This document shows positions 62,620-64,000 of a stretch of DNA of 64,000 nucleotides, one piece after another. The first letter of the stretch is position 1; each line of letters starts with the position of its first letter. A program made the translations under genes and the position numbers. This DNA comes from Glycomyces sp. TRM65418 (GTDB lineage: Bacteria > Actinomycetota > Actinomycetes > Mycobacteriales > Micromonosporaceae): contig NZ_JAJFAX010000012.1 in the NCBI RefSeq assembly GCF_019710475.1, positions 1 to 64,000 of the forward strand, in the 5' to 3' direction. The notes under the pieces were generated by a model. That model worked only from the letters and a program-made list of their open reading frames with translations, did not search any database and had not been told where the DNA came from.

Positions 62620-64000
62620 TGTCCGGTTCCGTTCCGTTGCAGGCCCACCCAGCCGATCACACCGAGCGCGTCGAGCGCGGGTTCGCCTCGCCAGCGGGCG
62701 CCGCCGATCCGCTCGTCCTCGCCGCACAGCGCCGCGAGCGTCTCGTCGCCGTGCCAGGCGGGGGCCTCGACGGCGTCGGGTGCTCCGGGCGGGGTGTCGA
62801 CGATCGGGACCGTCGGCCGGTCGCCACCGGCTTGCAGGACCGCGGCGGCGTGCCGGGACACGACCCGGCGGGCGACTTCGCCGTCGGGGTGGGCGAAGAC
62901 GGCCACGCGTCGGCCTTCGGCGAGGGCCGCGGCCACGGTCAGGTCCGGGACCCGGAGCGGGTGCCGCACTTCGAGCGTGACCGCCGGATCGCTCCGGTCG
63001 ATCTCGTCGACGGCGGGGCCGAACCGGTTCCGGCGCTCGTCCTGGTCGTCCAGCCAGGCTGCCGCCAGACGGTTGACCGCGTCGCACAGCATCGCGTTCG
63101 CATCCGCACCGGCACAGGCGATGCGGGTCGAAGCCTGCATCGCCTCGCCACCGGCCAGAGTCCACAGACTGGTCGCGTCGGCCCGACCGGCCGCGTTCCG
63201 GGCCGCGCCGAGGGCCGCGCGATAGCGGGCGACGTCGCCGGTCTCGCCCCAGCCGAACGCGTCCGCGCCGGCGGTCGCCAGCGCCAGCGGCATCTGGGAG
63301 AGCTCGCCGTCGTCGGTGGCCGGGAGGATGCCGGTGACGCTGTCGCACAGGTCGGTGATGCGGTCGGGGTCGGTGTCGGCGGGCAGGTGCGGGTCGACCG
63401 GTTCGGCCACGGTGCGGCCGTGCGGGGCGACGGGGTGGACGGTGGTCTGGATCCGCTCGGCCTCGATGAGGTACGCCTGGCCGTCGTATTCGGTGCTGAC
63501 TCCGGTGAGGGCGTAGAACGCCTGCATCGCGGCGAGGTTCCCCGCGAGGGTCGCGGCGACCGCCGGTACCGGTCCGATGGCGGTGTCGAGGCCCCGGTCC
63601 CGCATCCGTTCGAGCACCGTGGAGAGGCCGGCGTCGCCGTCCCGTTCGCGCAGGGGCGCGATCACCGCGCGGTCGCGCAGTTGGGCGACGCCGATCGTGC
63701 CCGAGGCCGGCCCGGGCGGCGGCTGGGCGGTGTCGACGTGGATGCGCACCGGCGCCTCCGCCTCGCGGCCGGGCCCGAGCTCGGCGCCGGTCTCGGCCGC
63801 CAATCTCCGCAGCGCGTCGGAGGGTTCGTCGATGCGCAGTCGTCCGGCGCCGAGGCTGAGCAGGCTTCGGGCGGCGGCCTCGGCTACGGGGCCTTGGCCG
63901 TGGATCGCGATCGGGTGGTGCCGCAGCCGGTCGAACGCGGCAGTCGGGTCGTCCGCCGCGGAGTCCAGGAACGCGAGGGTGCGGCGGTGATCGGGATGGA
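62616..64000 (-). CDS. E1-like (ThiF-fold) TOMM partner protein, partial
   Basis: The frame is open to the right edge, so the N-terminus is missing. A TTG within the frame at 63803 is not a believable start, because coding continues upstream with HPIAIHGQGPVAEAAARSLLSLGAGRLRI, a ThiF-type nucleotide-binding motif. The rest (461 codons in window) lacks clear catalytic residues. In thiopeptide clusters a leader-binding E1-like protein works with YcaO. It overlaps the ycaO start by 4 bp. Confidence 0.65.
   Translation of the reverse strand, partial: HPDHRRTLAFLDSAADDPTAAFDRLRHHPIAIHGQGPVAEAAARSLLSLGAGRLRIDEPSDALRRLAAETGAELGPGREAEAPVRIHVDTAQPPPGPASGTIGVAQLRDRAVIAPLRERDGDAGLSTVLERMRDRGLDTAIGPVPAVAATLAGNLAAMQAFYALTGVSTEYDGQAYLIEAERIQTTVHPVAPHGRTVAEPVDPHLPADTDPDRITDLCDSVTGILPATDDGELSQMPLALATAGADAFGWGETGDVARYRAALGAARNAAGRADATSLWTLAGGEAMQASTRIACAGADANAMLCDAVNRLAAAWLDDQDERRNRFGPAVDEIDRSDPAVTLEVRHPLRVPDLTVAAALAEGRRVAVFAHPDGEVARRVVSRHAAAVLQAGGDRPTVPIVDTPPGAPDAVEAPAWHGDETLAALCGEDERIGGARWRGEPALDALGVIGWVGLQRNGTGQ

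Noticed and set aside
62616-63803. 395-aa ORF with a TTG start as a complete gene
   Set aside because: The reading frame continues upstream with ThiF-like sequence to the window edge, so the gene is truncated by the window rather than starting at 63803.

Overview
The window is high-GC, densely coded DNA from an actinobacterium. The evidence is the wide use of GTG/TTG starts, ATGA/TTGA start-stop overlaps, many leaderless-type promoters (TANNNT about 6-8 nt before the start codon), and families such as an actinobacterial Mrp, a SigE-type ECF sigma factor and the order mfd ... SurA-like lipoprotein - mazG. A filamentous actinomycete is my inference; the genus cannot be fixed from this sequence alone.

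Positions 1-36.9 kb are mostly chromosomal housekeeping and accessory genes. They include lysine/diaminopimelate biosynthesis (dapE and dapD, divergent), mrp, a PhzF-like isomerase, an AMMECR1 protein, a VKOR family membrane protein, an APS kinase fused to a sulfurylase-like domain, and ppc preceded by two arrays of a 35-bp tandem repeat. Further on are a DJ-1/MarR operon with twin operators, a SpoU methyltransferase, an arylamine N-acetyltransferase, mfd, a toxin-antitoxin pair, a SurA-like lipoprotein with mazG, the complete ectABCD ectoine/hydroxyectoine operon, a SigE-family sigma factor with a putative membrane anti-sigma partner, a PadR/HAAS pair with nested operators, and one tRNA-Gln(CTG).

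Positions 33.4-46.5 kb look like an undescribed RiPP-type gene cluster. Two nearly identical 99-aa precursor peptides share an NHLP/Nif11-like leader and end in a short variable tail (SAPSCDAF or SAPSCDIW). They lie in front of a start-stop overlapped operon: B12-type radical SAM, GNAT, alpha/beta hydrolase, HydE/PylB/BioB-like radical SAM, adenylating enzyme, acyl carrier protein, 2OG-Fe(II) oxygenase, then an Asp/Asn beta-hydroxylase-like enzyme and an aminopeptidase P. A divergent pair of ABC exporter halves has complementary degenerate ATP sites. Each precursor promoter carries 11-bp direct repeats at fixed distance from a TACGTT -10, resembling SARP-regulated promoters. A third, decayed copy (promoter repeats + precursor start fused to the 3' half of the aminopeptidase gene) lies at 47.97-48.70 kb.

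Positions 49.4-64 kb hold a second RiPP cluster, on the minus strand and running off the right edge. It combines thiopeptide/linear-azole machinery (E1-like protein, YcaO cyclodehydratase, SagB-type dehydrogenase, and a lantibiotic-dehydratase C domain fused to a SagB domain as in LazF) with an ABC exporter, a YidC-like protein, a degenerate protein of unknown role, a class III aminotransferase and an iron-type alcohol dehydrogenase. The operon ends with two 63-aa precursors that differ by one residue, have seven Cys in the core and end in Thr. An aminotransferase plus ADH acting on a C-terminal Thr is the daptide logic, so this looks like a thiopeptide/azole-daptide hybrid. A LuxR-type regulator with a non-canonical receiver domain sits beside it.
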